In this document: in pieces, positions 1 through 8,441 of the stretch
Layout: every line of letters starts with the position of its first letter
Position numbering within the stretch: position 1 is the first letter of the stretch
DNA from: Leifsonia sp. C5G2
Lineage (GTDB): Bacteria > Actinomycetota > Actinomycetes > Actinomycetales > Microbacteriaceae
NCBI RefSeq assembly: GCF_013359685.1
Contig: NZ_JABFMV010000003.1
Location: 1 to 64,000, forward strand
Length of the DNA stretch: 64,000 bases
Direction of reading: 5' to 3'
Position numbers and translations under genes: made by a program
Notes under the pieces: model-generated
What the model was told of the DNA's origin: nothing
Databases searched by the model: none
The model's input: only the letters and a program-made list of their open reading frames with translations

Positions 1-1413
1 GGCCTCCACGAGGGCGAGCAGGGGGGCCTGGTCGTCGGGGAGGCCGGGGGTGGAGCCGCTGGCGAGGCCCAGCGAGCGCAGGAGGTGCGCCGCTGTCGCC
101 GAGTCGGGCTCGCCGAGGTCGGCGAGGCCCGCGGGCAGCGCGGCGAGCACCGCGGCCGCGTCCACGGGCGGCACGCCGCGCGCCTCGTCCGCCGCGCCGC
201 GCAGGGCCGCCTCCAGCTCGTCGATCCGCCCCTCGGTCACCGGGGTGACGGTGAGGTGCGTCGTGTGCGGGAGGTGCGTCCCGTCGGCCTGGGTCAGTCC
301 GGGCTGCAGCTGCAGCACCCAGCCGCGGCGTCGCGCACGGTCCGCCCAATGGTGCGGGTCGACCCTGCGCTCCGGAGGCACGGTGTCGTCGGTCACGACG
401 GCCAGCAGCGGGCCGGTCGGGTCGCCCAGCACGCGCAGTCCCTCGATGTCGGCCACGATGTCCTGCAGCGCCCGGGTGGCGCGACGGCACGACTCGGCGA
501 GCTCCGCGAAGCCCCGGGCGCCGAGGGCCTGGATGATCGCCCACGAGGCCGCGAGGGCTCCCGCCGACTTCGACCCGAGCAGTGTGGGGTTGACGACCGG
601 GTAGCCCGGCCATCCGGTCGTCGCGAAGTACTGCCGCCGCTGCCGGTCGCGTCCGCGCTGCAGCAGGACGCTGGCGCCCTTCGGCGCGTAGCCGTACTTG
701 TGCAGGTCCGCCGAGAGGCTGGTCACGCCCGGTACGCGGAAGTCCCACAGCGGCAGCGCCGAGCCGTCGGCGGCGCGCCAGAACGGCAGGATCCATCCGC
801 CGATGCAGCCGTCGACGTGGCAGGCCACCCCCGCCTCCTCGCAGGCCACGGCGACCGCCTCCACGGGGTCGAGGGTCGCGTACGGGTACGAGGGCGCCGA
901 GACGACGACGAGCGCGACGTCCGGGCCGATGCGCCCGGTGAGCGCGGTGGCGTCGAGCACACCGGTCTCCGGGTCGACGGGGACGAGATCCAGAGTCAAC
1001 CCGAACAGCGCGGCCGCCTTGTGGAACGCCGCGTGCACGGTGACCGGCGCGAGCAGCCGCGGCACTCCGGAGCCCCCGGCCGCCCGCCACACGTCGCGCG
1101 CGGTCTTGACCGCGAGCAGGCACGACTCCGTCCCGCCGGAGGTCACCGAGCCGATCACGTCGTCGTCGCCGTGCAGCAGCTCCCGGGCGAAGCCGACCAC
1201 CTCGCGCTCCATCACCGCGACCGAGGTGAACGTCGTCGGATCGAGCCCGTTCACCGGCTGCACCAGGCGCATCGCCTCGGCGGCCAGCTCGTCGAGCTCC
1301 GGCATCCCGGAGTCGTACACGTAGCTGAGCACGCGGCCGCCGTGCGTCGGCGCGTCCGCCGCCCGCAACGCCGACAGCCGGGCGAGGATCGCCCGCTGGT
1401 CAAACGACGCCAT
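1..1413 (-). CDS. PLP-dependent group II decarboxylase/lyase, 3' end cut off by window
   Basis: Fold-type I pyridoxal-phosphate enzyme of the group II decarboxylase / sphingosine-1-phosphate lyase branch, presumably cytoplasmic. The 471 codons visible are open to the window edge, so the C-terminus is missing. The cofactor lysine is Lys239 in the motif SADLHKYGYAPKG, which is nearly the S1P-lyase signature, and SVTSGGTES is the usual phosphate-binding turn. The ATG has a good AAGGAGG site 7 nt upstream, lies inside the end of the transporter gene and overlaps it by 14 nt, so the two are translationally coupled. Substrate cannot be told from sequence; an amino acid decarboxylase (tyrosine/aspartate type) or a sphingoid/aldehyde lyase are the options. 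The transporter partner suggests uptake of the substrate or export of the product. Confidence 0.85.
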   Translation of the reverse strand, partial: MASFDQRAILARLSALRAADAPTHGGRVLSYVYDSGMPELDELAAEAMRLVQPVNGLDPTTFTSVAVMEREVVGFARELLHGDDDVIGSVTSGGTESCLLAVKTARDVWRAAGGSGVPRLLAPVTVHAAFHKAAALFGLTLDLVPVDPETGVLDATALTGRIGPDVALVVVSAPSYPYATLDPVEAVAVACEEAGVACHVDGCIGGWILPFWRAADGSALPLWDFRVPGVTSLSADLHKYGYAPKGASVLLQRGRDRQRRQYFATTGWPGYPVVNPTLLGSKSAGALAASWAIIQALGARGFAELAESCRRATRALQDIVADIEGLRVLGDPTGPLLAVVTDDTVPPERRVDPHHWADRARRRGWVLQLQPGLTQADGTHLPHTTHLTVTPVTEGRIDELEAALRGAADEARGVPPVDAAAVLAALPAGLADLGEPDSATAAHLLRSLGLASGSTPGLPDDQAPLLALVEA

Positions 1414-2770
1414 CGATGTCCTCCTTCCGCAGCCGGTACCGCGCCAGCGGAACCAGGCTGATCGCGACGACGGCGGCCGGGATGAGGCTGAAGCTGAGCA
1501 CGATGCCCGCGACGGCGCTCCCCGGCTGGGCGGCGCCGGCCGACTCGGCCGCGGTCCGCGAGACGTAGCCGCTGACCGCCAGCACCAGGCTGAGCACGGT
1601 CGCGCCGAGCGCCATGCCGGTGGTCTCCCCCGCCGTCCACATCCCGCCGAACGTCCCGGCCCTGCCCTCATCGTTGCGGCGGGCGTCATGCGAGATCACG
1701 TCGGGCAGCATGGCCATCGGCAGCGACTGCATCCCGGCGTACGCGGCGCCCGCCACGGCGACGGGTGCGTACACCCAGGCGCCCGGCGCCCACAGCAGGC
1801 CGAGCATCGACAGCGCGGCGGCGGCGAACAGGATGCTGGCGACGACGAACCCGCGCTCCTTGCCGACCCGGCGCGCCACGACGCCCCAGAGCGGCGTGAC
1901 GACGAGCGCTGGCGCGATCAGGGCCACGAACAGGAACGTCACCGCGTCCTCCGAGCGCAGCACCCAGGTGGCCACGTAGTTGGCGCCCGCGAGCATCATC
2001 CCGGTGGCGAGCCCCTGCAGCAGGAACGTCAGCAGCAGTGCCCGGAACGGCTGGCTGTCGCGCAGCACCCGCACCCCGGCCGCGTAGTTCGACCGCAGCG
2101 TCGCGGCGACGCTCTCCTTCGGCGGCGGCACAGCAGCGGGCAGGCCGCGCGGCGCGACGAAGGCGGAGGCCAGCATCCCGGCGCCGATCACGACGCCCGC
2201 GACGAGCGCCATCAGCAGGTAGCCGGCGAAGGAGTTGCCGCCGCCCAGCGACCGGAGCGCGGGGCCGCCCGCGCCGAACAGCAGGATCGCGAACGTCAGC
2301 ACCACCACCCGCCAGGTGAGCAGCCGCGTGCGCTGGTCGTACCCGGAGGCGAGCTCGGCCGGCAGGGCGATGTACGGCACCTGGAACAGGCTGAACGCGG
2401 TCGCCGTCAGCACGAACGCCAGCAGCACCCAGAGCGCGGCCGCGACGGCCGGAGTTCCCGGCGGGACGGCGAAGGTGAGCAGGAAGAACACCGGCAGCGC
2501 GGCGCCGCCCAGCAGCATCATCGGGCGGCGCGACCCGCGCACGGCGAGCATCTGGTCGCTCCGGGCGCCGATCACCGGGTCGATGATGACGTCCCAGACC
2601 TTGGCGACCGTCACCACCACGCCCGCCGCCAGGGCTGCGACGCCGAGTGAATCGGTCAGATAGTAGACGAGCACGAGGCCGGGCAGGGTCGCGAACCCGC
2701 CCGTGCCGAGCGACCCGACGGCGTAGCGCGCGACGGTCGCCCTGCTGAGCGACTGCTCCGTTGCGATCAT
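1400..2770 (-). CDS. MFS transporter, GPH/MelB-like
   Basis: Polytopic membrane protein of 456 aa with about 12 hydrophobic segments. The N-terminal third has the GPH-type loop VWDVIIDPVIGARSDQ after helix 2, as in sugar/cation symporters of the MelB group. First gene of a two-gene unit with the PLP enzyme. The ATG is 6 nt downstream of a TACGCT -10 box, so the mRNA is probably leaderless. Substrate unknown; a sugar, sugar acid or an amino acid derivative processed by the downstream decarboxylase are possible. Confidence 0.85.
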   Translation of the reverse strand: MIATEQSLSRATVARYAVGSLGTGGFATLPGLVLVYYLTDSLGVAALAAGVVVTVAKVWDVIIDPVIGARSDQMLAVRGSRRPMMLLGGAALPVFFLLTFAVPPGTPAVAAALWVLLAFVLTATAFSLFQVPYIALPAELASGYDQRTRLLTWRVVVLTFAILLFGAGGPALRSLGGGNSFAGYLLMALVAGVVIGAGMLASAFVAPRGLPAAVPPPKESVAATLRSNYAAGVRVLRDSQPFRALLLTFLLQGLATGMMLAGANYVATWVLRSEDAVTFLFVALIAPALVVTPLWGVVARRVGKERGFVVASILFAAAALSMLGLLWAPGAWVYAPVAVAGAAYAGMQSLPMAMLPDVISHDARRNDEGRAGTFGGMWTAGETTGMALGATVLSLVLAVSGYVSRTAAESAGAAQPGSAVAGIVLSFSLIPAAVVAISLVPLARYRLRKEDIDGVV

Positions 2771-2776
2771 GTCCGC

Positions 2777-2782
2777 AGCGTA
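2777..2782 (-). promoter_or_regulatory. -10 box (TACGCT) of leaderless MFS promoter
   Basis: TACGCT followed by exactly 6 nt and the ATG. Same geometry as many other starts in this window; no clear -35 seen. Confidence 0.5.
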
Positions 2783-2816
2783 GTGGATGCGTGCTCGCCC
2801 GGGCCGCCGTGCCGCG

Positions 2817-3179
2817 TCAGGTGGACTCGGTGTCGTACGGCGGCACGGCGCCCGCGGTGAGCGGCATCCGGCGCTGCGCGTACGCGGACTGCGTCACCGG
2901 CTTTATCGCGCCCGGCGCCTCCGCCTGGTCCTCCAGCAGCGCCTCGCGGATGATCCGGCGCGGGTCGTACTGCCGCGGGTCGAGCTTCTTCCAGTCGACC
3001 TCGTCGAACTCGGGGCCCATCTCGTCGCGCATCCGGTCCTTCGCGCCGTTGGCGAAGTTGCGCAGGGAGCGCACGAAGGTGCCCAGTTTCGCGGCATAGG
3101 CGGGGAGCCGTTCCGGGCCGATGACGAACGCCGCGATCACCGCCACGATCAGCAGCTTGTCGAAGGTCAGCCCGAACAC
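2817..3179 (-). CDS. tatB: Twin-arginine translocase subunit TatB
   Basis: TatB-like subunit of the Tat protein exporter (recognises folded Tat substrates together with TatC). About 120 aa: one N-terminal membrane helix, the family motif FGLTFDK at the start, a hinge IGPERLP, an amphipathic helix and a charged Pro-rich tail. I chose the GTG giving V-F-G-L-T-F-D-K: homologues begin here, and it is 6 nt after a TACCCT -10 box, although the frame stays open upstream. Next to a divergent O-methyltransferase, as in other Actinobacteria. The Tat-type molybdoenzyme at 55.3 kb is a likely client. Confidence 0.85.
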   Translation of the reverse strand: MFGLTFDKLLIVAVIAAFVIGPERLPAYAAKLGTFVRSLRNFANGAKDRMRDEMGPEFDEVDWKKLDPRQYDPRRIIREALLEDQAEAPGAIKPVTQSAYAQRRMPLTAGAVPPYDTEST

Positions 3180-3275
3180 GTTTCCAGGGTATCGCGGCGG
3201 TGCCTCCACGGATGCCGTGCGAGCCGACCGTATCCTCGGAGTTGGCCGGACGAACGGCCGGACGACGGGAGCGCT

Positions 3276-3908
3276 GTGTCAGACAAGGACTCGAACTGGA
3301 GGTTCGCCGACGACGTGGTCGTCGAGAGCGAGGTCATCGTCCGCGCGCGGCAGCAGTCGCTGGAGCTGGGCATCGAGCCCATCTCGCCGGCGACGGGCGC
3401 GCAGGCGGCGGTCGTCGTCGCGGCGACCCGGGCGGAGAACGTGGTCGAGATCGGCACGGGCGTCGGCGTCTCCGGCCTCTGGCTGCTGACCGGCGGCACC
3501 GAGGCGCAGCTGACCTCCATCGACGTGGAGGTGGAGAACCAGCAGCACGCGCGCGCCTTCTTCACCGAGGCCGGCATCCCGGCGAACCGTGTGCGGCTCA
3601 TCCCGGGCCGGGCCCTCGAGGTGCTCCCCCGGATGAACGAGAACTCCTACGACATCGTCTTCATCGACGCCGACCCGCAGTCGGTCATCGAGTACGTCGA
3701 GCACGGGCTGCGCCTGGTCCGCCCGGGCGGCACCGTGCTCGTGGCGCGCGCCCTCTGGCGCGGTCGCGTCGCCGACCCCGCCGCGCGCGACGAGGTCGCC
3801 ACCGGCTTCCGCACGCTCATCACCGAGACCTCCGCGTCCGGCGCCGTGATCAGCGCGCTCTCGCCCGTCGGCGAAGGACTGCTGCAGATCACGAAGCTGG
3901 CGCCGTAA
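3276..3908 (+). CDS. SAM-dependent O-methyltransferase (Rv1220c-like)
   Basis: Class I methyltransferase of 210 aa, cytoplasmic. SAM-binding motif I is VEIGTGVG (residues 57-64), and DIVFIDAD matches the acidic motif of caffeoyl-CoA/catechol O-methyltransferase-like proteins. The GTG start is preceded by GGGAG at a suitable distance. A gene of this type beside tatB is a conserved actinobacterial arrangement. Acceptor substrate unknown. Confidence 0.8.
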   Translation: MSDKDSNWRFADDVVVESEVIVRARQQSLELGIEPISPATGAQAAVVVAATRAENVVEIGTGVGVSGLWLLTGGTEAQLTSIDVEVENQQHARAFFTEAGIPANRVRLIPGRALEVLPRMNENSYDIVFIDADPQSVIEYVEHGLRLVRPGGTVLVARALWRGRVADPAARDEVATGFRTLITETSASGAVISALSPVGEGLLQITKLAP

Positions 3909-3921
3909 GGCCTTCTGCGCA

Positions 3922-4431
3922 CTACGACGAGGTACCCGTCGAGGCTGCCTCGATATCGGTGATCCGCTGGACGAGACGAAGGCTGCTCGGGATGCGGACG
4001 AAACCGAGCCGTTCATAGAAGCCGGCGACGGCGTCGGACAGCGCATCGACGACGACCAGTTTCGCCCCGATCACCTGGGTGGCCGCAAGCACGCGCGAGA
4101 GGGCATCGGCGACGAGCACTTCGCCCATTCCGCGGCCGTGGAGGCTCGAATCGAGCGCCAGCTTCCCGATCAGCACCGACGGAATCTCTCGCGGGCCACC
4201 ACGTCCGATCCGCGCGGGCACGTCGTCGCGCTGAACCACGTGAGCCGAAAGCGTGTAGTAGGCGATGACGGCCCCGTCCGGCGCCCAGACCCACGTGACC
4301 GCGGTCCCACGCCGAGCGGCCGCGACGGCGCTCTCCCGCAACCAGGTGTCCAGTTCCTCGATGCCGCAACGGAACGCGGTCAGGTCGTCTCGCAGAGGGT
4401 CGAGGGCACGGGACGGCAGAGCATCACTCAC
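3922..4431 (-). CDS. GNAT acetyltransferase toxin (TacT/AtaT-like)
   Basis: 169-aa GNAT-fold N-acetyltransferase. In TacT/AtaT toxins this fold acetylates the amino group of charged tRNAs and stops translation. The acetyl-CoA loop is HGRGMG (98-103) and FYERLGF (138-144) carries the tyrosine typical of the toxin group. The GTG start overlaps the stop of the upstream antitoxin gene by 8 nt, as expected for a coupled toxin-antitoxin operon. The family position is clear; toxicity is inferred from the operon, not from the sequence alone. Confidence 0.8.
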   Translation of the reverse strand: MSDALPSRALDPLRDDLTAFRCGIEELDTWLRESAVAAARRGTAVTWVWAPDGAVIAYYTLSAHVVQRDDVPARIGRGGPREIPSVLIGKLALDSSLHGRGMGEVLVADALSRVLAATQVIGAKLVVVDALSDAVAGFYERLGFVRIPSSLRLVQRITDIEAASTGTSS

Positions 4432-4696
4432 GTGTCAGGTCCCGGAGCCGGTCGAACGCCGAGGCGAGCGCAGCATTGGGCCGAGCCGGTGCATCGAGAA
4501 GGGCTTGGAGTTCGTCGAAGAACTCCGCGGGGACATGAGTGCGAGCGTCGTGCTCACGGAGCACCTGCTCGGCACGGTCCTCGGCGGCGTCGCGCACGAA
4601 CTCCGAGGTGGTTTCCCCCGACAGTGCGGCAGCACGAGCGATGCGCTCGAGCTTCGCCTTCTTGACGCGGATGTCCACGCGTTCGGATACGGACAT
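4424..4696 (-). CDS. DUF1778-like ribbon-helix-helix antitoxin (TacA-like)
   Basis: 90-aa acidic protein with an N-terminal ribbon-helix-helix pattern (ERVDIRVKKAKLERIARAAA) followed by a helical, disordered-looking tail, the layout of TacA antitoxins: the N-terminus binds operator DNA and the C-terminus wraps the toxin. The ATG was chosen for its AGGAGGT site and because the RHH domain begins directly after it; longer frames upstream run into the promoter. The operon probably represses itself through the palindrome just upstream. Confidence 0.8.
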   Translation of the reverse strand: MSVSERVDIRVKKAKLERIARAAALSGETTSEFVRDAAEDRAEQVLREHDARTHVPAEFFDELQALLDAPARPNAALASAFDRLRDLTRE

Positions 4697-4714
4697 GACA
4701 CCTCCTGTGGGACA

Positions 4715-4739
4715 ATTGTACGACACGTCGGCGACGTGT
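4715..4739 (-). promoter_or_regulatory. Toxin-antitoxin promoter and palindromic operator
   Basis: A consensus-like -10 box TACAAT (4715-4720) is followed by a short leader to the antitoxin ATG. Directly upstream, at 4723-4739, is the perfect palindrome ACACGTCG-G-CGACGTGT, in the -10/-35 spacer where a ribbon-helix-helix repressor would act. Confidence 0.6.
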
Positions 4740-4760
4740 GCGAGTGTGCACCGCAGACAT

Positions 4761-4796
4761 GAGAAGGGCCCCGATCCGCGGATCGGGGCCCTTCTC
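4761..4796 (-). terminator. Rho-independent terminator, 36-nt perfect palindrome
   Basis: Two 18-nt complementary arms with no spacer (central GATCCGCGGATC), located 13 nt after the DUF3117 stop codon and before the toxin-antitoxin promoter. Only a weak T run follows, as is common in high-GC Actinobacteria. Confidence 0.7.
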
Positions 4797-4808
4797 GCTA
4801 CGGCTTGG

Positions 4809-4982
4809 TCAGGCGGAGGCGACGACGCTCGCGAGGGCGTCGTGGAGTTCTTTGGCCTCCGCGTCGTTGACGGACACCACGAGACGTCCCCCACCCTCGA
4901 GCGGCACACGCACGATGATGAGCCGTCCCTCCTTCACAGCCTCCATCGGCCCGTCCCCGGTCCTCGGCTTCATGGCCGCCAT
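4809..4982 (-). CDS. DUF3117 family small protein
   Basis: 57-aa protein matching the actinobacterial DUF3117 family: MAAMKPRTGDGP start, then RVPLEGGGRLVV in the middle. Function unknown; the family is nearly universal in Actinobacteria and single-domain. Start set by the family N-terminus and a GGGGAG ribosome site. Monocistronic between its own promoter and a strong terminator. Confidence 0.85.
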   Translation of the reverse strand: MAAMKPRTGDGPMEAVKEGRLIIVRVPLEGGGRLVVSVNDAEAKELHDALASVVASA

Positions 4983-4998
4983 GCAGCTCCCCTTTCGT

Positions 4999-5024
4999 GG
5001 ATGTCCTTCTATTATCCGACATCC
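4999..5024 (-). promoter_or_regulatory. DUF3117 promoter inside an inverted repeat
   Basis: The -10 box GATAAT (5011-5016) sits in the centre of an inverted repeat GGATGTC-N12-GACATCC. The 5' leader would be about 25-30 nt. The symmetry suggests a repressor site over the -10. Confidence 0.45.
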
Positions 5025-5050
5025 TTGCGGACCTGCGGAAATCGTAGGGG

Positions 5051-6328
5051 TCACGGAGGTGACCAGTCGTATCCGTCGATCGACCAGCAGATCGCCACCC
5101 ATCCCGCCTGCAGCGCGACGAAGAGCACGACCATCGCCGCCCGGTAGACCCGGCTCCGCGGCAGCGCGAGCGCTCCGAGCAGCGGGAACAGCGGCATCAG
5201 CAGGCGGAACGTGCTCGACTGCGGGAAGAACACCGCGAACAGGTAGAGCGAGTACGCCGCGACCCAGAACCGCAGGTCGACGCCCAGCCGGCGCACGGCG
5301 GGCGAGAACAGCAGCACAGCGTACAGCGCGACGATGACGACGAGCGCCATCACGCCGATCCAGCCGGGGATGCCGAGCATGGCGCTGCTCCACCAGTCGG
5401 CACCCTGGAACCACGGCGCGAAGGGCACCAGGTGCTTGTAGCCGATGTACGGCGCACGCCAGGCCAGCTCGGTGTCGGTGTACGCCGTCCAGGAGCCGGT
5501 CGCGACCGCCGCGATGGCCGGCCAGGCGAGACCCGCCAGACCGCTGAACGCCGTGAGCGCGACGCTGAGCACCCGCTCGCGCACCGGGAACGGGTCGGAT
5601 CGCCGCCGCACCCAGCGGTAGACCACGTGCAGGCCGAGCGCCAGCGCGAAGGCCAGGCCGCTCGGCCGGGTGAAGGCCATGGCGAGCACGACCGGGAACA
5701 GCCAGCCGTACCGCCGCTCCACCAGGAGCAGCAGGGCGGTGACCAGCAGCAGCAGGTACAGCGACTCGGCGTAGGCGACCTGGAACAGCGGCGACACCGG
5801 GGCGACGCAGAACAGGACGACCGCGAAGAGGCTCGTGGACGCGTCCAGCCCGACCCGCCGCAGCAGCCGGTGGAAGACGAGGGCCGCACCCGCTCCGGCC
5901 AGCACCGACACCAGCACGGCGGCGTACGGCCAGGACAGCCGGGTGACGAACATGACCGCGTCGACCACGCCGGGGTAGCCCGGCATGAACGCCCAGGCGT
6001 TCTCGCTGACGTGCACGCCGTCGCTCATCGGCAGTGTCGCCGGGTAGCCGAAGCCCGCGACGATCTCGTACCAACGGCCGTCCCAGATGTTGGCGAAGGT
6101 GAAGTAGTCGGGCGACGCCGACGTCCACGCGTTCTTCCCCTCGCCCGCGGCGAAGGCGAGCATGATCGCCGTGGTGACCACCCGCGCGCCGACGTAGACG
6201 GCGAGCACGCGCACCCACCACAGCGTCCACCAGGGACCGCGAGCGGAGGGCTCGGAGGCCGCGGTGTCGTTCAGCGCCGTCGGCGCCGCGGGTGTCGGCT
6301 CAGCGGGCGCCGCCGGTGAGCCAGGCAC
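5051..6328 (-). CDS. Polytopic membrane mannosyltransferase-like protein (PIG-V-like)
   Basis: 425-aa integral membrane protein with about ten hydrophobic segments and a WDGRWY motif in the first periplasmic loop, as in GPI mannosyltransferase 2 (PIG-V)-like and other GT-C polyprenol-phosphate-sugar transferases. Probably adds a sugar to a lipid or protein outside the membrane. The GTG start overlaps the end of dapE by 29 nt, so it is cotranscribed with it. Exact donor and acceptor cannot be read from sequence. Confidence 0.75.
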   Translation of the reverse strand: MPGSPAAPAEPTPAAPTALNDTAASEPSARGPWWTLWWVRVLAVYVGARVVTTAIMLAFAAGEGKNAWTSASPDYFTFANIWDGRWYEIVAGFGYPATLPMSDGVHVSENAWAFMPGYPGVVDAVMFVTRLSWPYAAVLVSVLAGAGAALVFHRLLRRVGLDASTSLFAVVLFCVAPVSPLFQVAYAESLYLLLLVTALLLLVERRYGWLFPVVLAMAFTRPSGLAFALALGLHVVYRWVRRRSDPFPVRERVLSVALTAFSGLAGLAWPAIAAVATGSWTAYTDTELAWRAPYIGYKHLVPFAPWFQGADWWSSAMLGIPGWIGVMALVVIVALYAVLLFSPAVRRLGVDLRFWVAAYSLYLFAVFFPQSSTFRLLMPLFPLLGALALPRSRVYRAAMVVLFVALQAGWVAICWSIDGYDWSPP

Positions 6329-7382
6329 GCAGTCCCTCCTCCACCGCCACGATCTGCTCCACGTCGACGCGCTCGTCGTCGGCGTGCGCCTTCAACGGGT
6401 CGCCCGGACCGTAGTTGACGGCGGGGATGCCCATCGCGCTGAAGCGGGCGACGTCGGTCCAGCCGTACTTCGGCTTCGCCACGCCGCCGACGGCCGCGAC
6501 GAACTCCTGCGCGAGCGGTGCGTCGAGGCCCGGCCGGGCCCCGTCGGCGCGGTCGACGACCGTGATCTCGTAGTCTCCGAACAGCTCGTGCATGTGCTCG
6601 ATGGCCTCCTGCGAGCTGCGCGACGGCGCGAACCGGTAGTTGATGTGCACCATGCACTCGTCCGGGATGATGTTGCCCGCCACTCCCCCGGAGATGCCGA
6701 CCGCGTTCAGGCCCTCCTTGTAGACGAGCCCGTCGACCTCGACCTCGCGCGCCTGATACGACGCCAGGATGTCGAGGATCGGCGCGGCGTTGTGGATGGC
6801 GTTGTCGCCCACCCAGCCGCGCGCCGAGTGCGCCCGCAGGCCGTAGGTGCGGACCTCGACGCGCAGGTTGCCGTTGCAGCCGCCCTCCACGACGCCGTTG
6901 CTCGGCTCGCCGAGGATGCCGAAGTCGCCGACGAACAGGTCGGGGCGGTTGCGCGCCAGCCGGCCGAGGCCGTTCAGCTCGGCGTTGACCTCCTCGTGGT
7001 CGTACCACATCCACGTCACGTCGACGGAGGGGTCGGTCAGCTCGGCGGCGAGCTTCAGCTGCACCGCGACGCCGGCCTTCATGTCGACCGTCCCGCGGCC
7101 CCACAGGTAGCGGATGCCGTCGTGCTCCTCGAAGCGCGTCGGCAGGTTGCCGTTGAGCGGGACGGTGTCGATGTGACCCGCGATCAGCGCCCGGCGCTCC
7201 CGTCCGAGGTTCGTGCGGGCGACCAGCGTGTCGCCGTCGCGGATCAGCTCGAGGTGCGGCAGGCCGGAGAGCGCGGCCTCCATCGCGTCCGCGAGGGACC
7301 CCTCGTTGCCGGAGACGGACTCGATGTCGCACAGCTGACGGGTGAGGTCGATGGAGGAGGCGGTGAGGTCGAGGTTCTGCAC
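6300..7382 (-). CDS. dapE: Succinyl-diaminopimelate desuccinylase
   Basis: Zinc peptidase-family (M20) enzyme that removes succinate from N-succinyl-LL-diaminopimelate in the lysine/peptidoglycan pathway. 360 aa, normal length. Metal ligands are visible: H70 and D72 in AGHIDTVP, D100 in GRGTVDMKAG, and E129/E130 in the YDHEE segment. A GTG start lies 6 nt from a TAGGTT -10 box, so the message is probably leaderless. It is divergent from dapD, the enzyme that makes the succinylated intermediate, with only 17 bp between them. Confidence 0.95.
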   Translation of the reverse strand: MQNLDLTASSIDLTRQLCDIESVSGNEGSLADAMEAALSGLPHLELIRDGDTLVARTNLGRERRALIAGHIDTVPLNGNLPTRFEEHDGIRYLWGRGTVDMKAGVAVQLKLAAELTDPSVDVTWMWYDHEEVNAELNGLGRLARNRPDLFVGDFGILGEPSNGVVEGGCNGNLRVEVRTYGLRAHSARGWVGDNAIHNAAPILDILASYQAREVEVDGLVYKEGLNAVGISGGVAGNIIPDECMVHINYRFAPSRSSQEAIEHMHELFGDYEITVVDRADGARPGLDAPLAQEFVAAVGGVAKPKYGWTDVARFSAMGIPAVNYGPGDPLKAHADDERVDVEQIVAVEEGLRAWLTGGAR

Positions 7383-7399
7383 CCTACTAACCTAGGGGC
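7383..7399. promoter_or_regulatory. Bidirectional dapE/dapD promoter with overlapping -10 boxes
   Basis: The 17-bp gap holds AACCTA in the middle. Read rightwards TAACCT (7388-7393) is 6 nt from the dapD ATG; read leftwards TAGGTT (7389-7394) is 6 nt from the dapE GTG. The two -10 boxes share five base pairs, so both genes should be leaderless and compete for one polymerase site. Confidence 0.6.
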
Positions 7400-8380
7400 A
7401 TGCCTTCCGACGCGCCTGAAAGTTCTCCCGCGCCCCGCGCCGCCTGGGGCTACGGCCTCGCGACGGTGGCCTCCGACGGCACCGTGCTCGACACCTGGTT
7501 CCCGGAGCCGCGGCTCGGCACCCTCCCGGCCGGCCGCGACCGCTGGATCGCGCCCGCCGAGCTGGAGGAGCTGGCCGGCGAGGACACCCGGCGCGCGGTC
7601 CGCATCGACATCGTCACGGTGGAGATCGACCTGGATGCGCCGCCGGCGTCCACGCCCGACGCCTACCTGCGGCTGCACCTGCTCTCGCACCTTCTGGTGC
7701 GACCCAACGGCCAGAACCTCGACGGGATCTTCGCCCACCTGCCGAACGTCGCCTGGACCAACGCCGGACCGGTGCACCCGGCCGACCTCGACCGCCTGCG
7801 GCCGCGGCTGCAGCGGGCGGGCATCCAGGTCTCGGGCGTCGACAAGTTCCCGCGCCTGCTCGACTACGTCACCCCGGAGCGCGTGCGCATCGCGGACGCC
7901 TCGCGCGTGCGGCTGGGCGCCCACCTCGCGCCGGGCACGACGGTCATGCACGAGGGCTTCGTGAACTACAACGCCGGGACGCTCGGCTCCTCCATGGTCG
8001 AAGGCCGCATCTCGCAGGGCGTCGTGGTGGGCGACGGGTCCGACATCGGCGGAGGCGCCTCCATCATGGGCACGCTCTCCGGCGGCGGCACGCACCGCGT
8101 GTCGATCGGCGAACGTGCGCTGCTCGGCGCGAACTCCGGCATCGGCATCTCGATCGGCGACGACTCCGTCGTCGAGGCCGGCCTCTATGTGACCGCGGGG
8201 ACGAAGGTCGTGCTCGTGGGCGAGGCGCCCACCGCCGACGGCCGCCCGCAGACCGCGAAGGCCGCCGACCTCTCCGGGGTCCCCGGCCTGCTCTTCCGCC
8301 GCAACTCGCTCACCGGCGCCGTCGAGGTGCTCCGCCGCGCCGGCGCCGGCGTGGAGCTCAACGCGGCCCTGCACGCCTAG
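7400..8380 (+). CDS. dapD: Tetrahydrodipicolinate N-succinyltransferase
   Basis: Uses succinyl-CoA to succinylate 2,3,4,5-tetrahydrodipicolinate, the first step of the succinylase branch of lysine/DAP synthesis. 326 aa, the long actinobacterial form. The second half shows the left-handed beta-helix hexapeptide pattern ([20 protein letters not shown], then [11 protein letters not shown]). The C-terminal part [18 protein letters not shown] fits the family. Probably leaderless (TAACCT box 6 nt before ATG). Confidence 0.95.
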   Translation: MPSDAPESSPAPRAAWGYGLATVASDGTVLDTWFPEPRLGTLPAGRDRWIAPAELEELAGEDTRRAVRIDIVTVEIDLDAPPASTPDAYLRLHLLSHLLVRPNGQNLDGIFAHLPNVAWTNAGPVHPADLDRLRPRLQRAGIQVSGVDKFPRLLDYVTPERVRIADASRVRLGAHLAPGTTVMHEGFVNYNAGTLGSSMVEGRISQGVVVGDGSDIGGGASIMGTLSGGGTHRVSIGERALLGANSGIGISIGDDSVVEAGLYVTAGTKVVLVGEAPTADGRPQTAKAADLSGVPGLLFRRNSLTGAVEVLRRAGAGVELNAALHA

Positions 8381-8381
8381 G

Positions 8382-8429
8382 TGACACGACACGCCGTCCG
8401 CCCCTGCGGCGCGGCGGCGTGTCGCGTCA
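8382..8429. terminator. Bidirectional hairpin between convergent dapD and E2 genes
   Basis: Arms 8382-8396 (TGACACGACACGCCG) and 8415-8429 pair with one mismatch. Its right arm contains GCGGCGTGTCG, an 11-mer also present in both family 1 palindromic repeats (12.6 kb, 45.9 kb). Confidence 0.6.
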
Positions 8430-8441
8430 ACCAGGTGGCCG

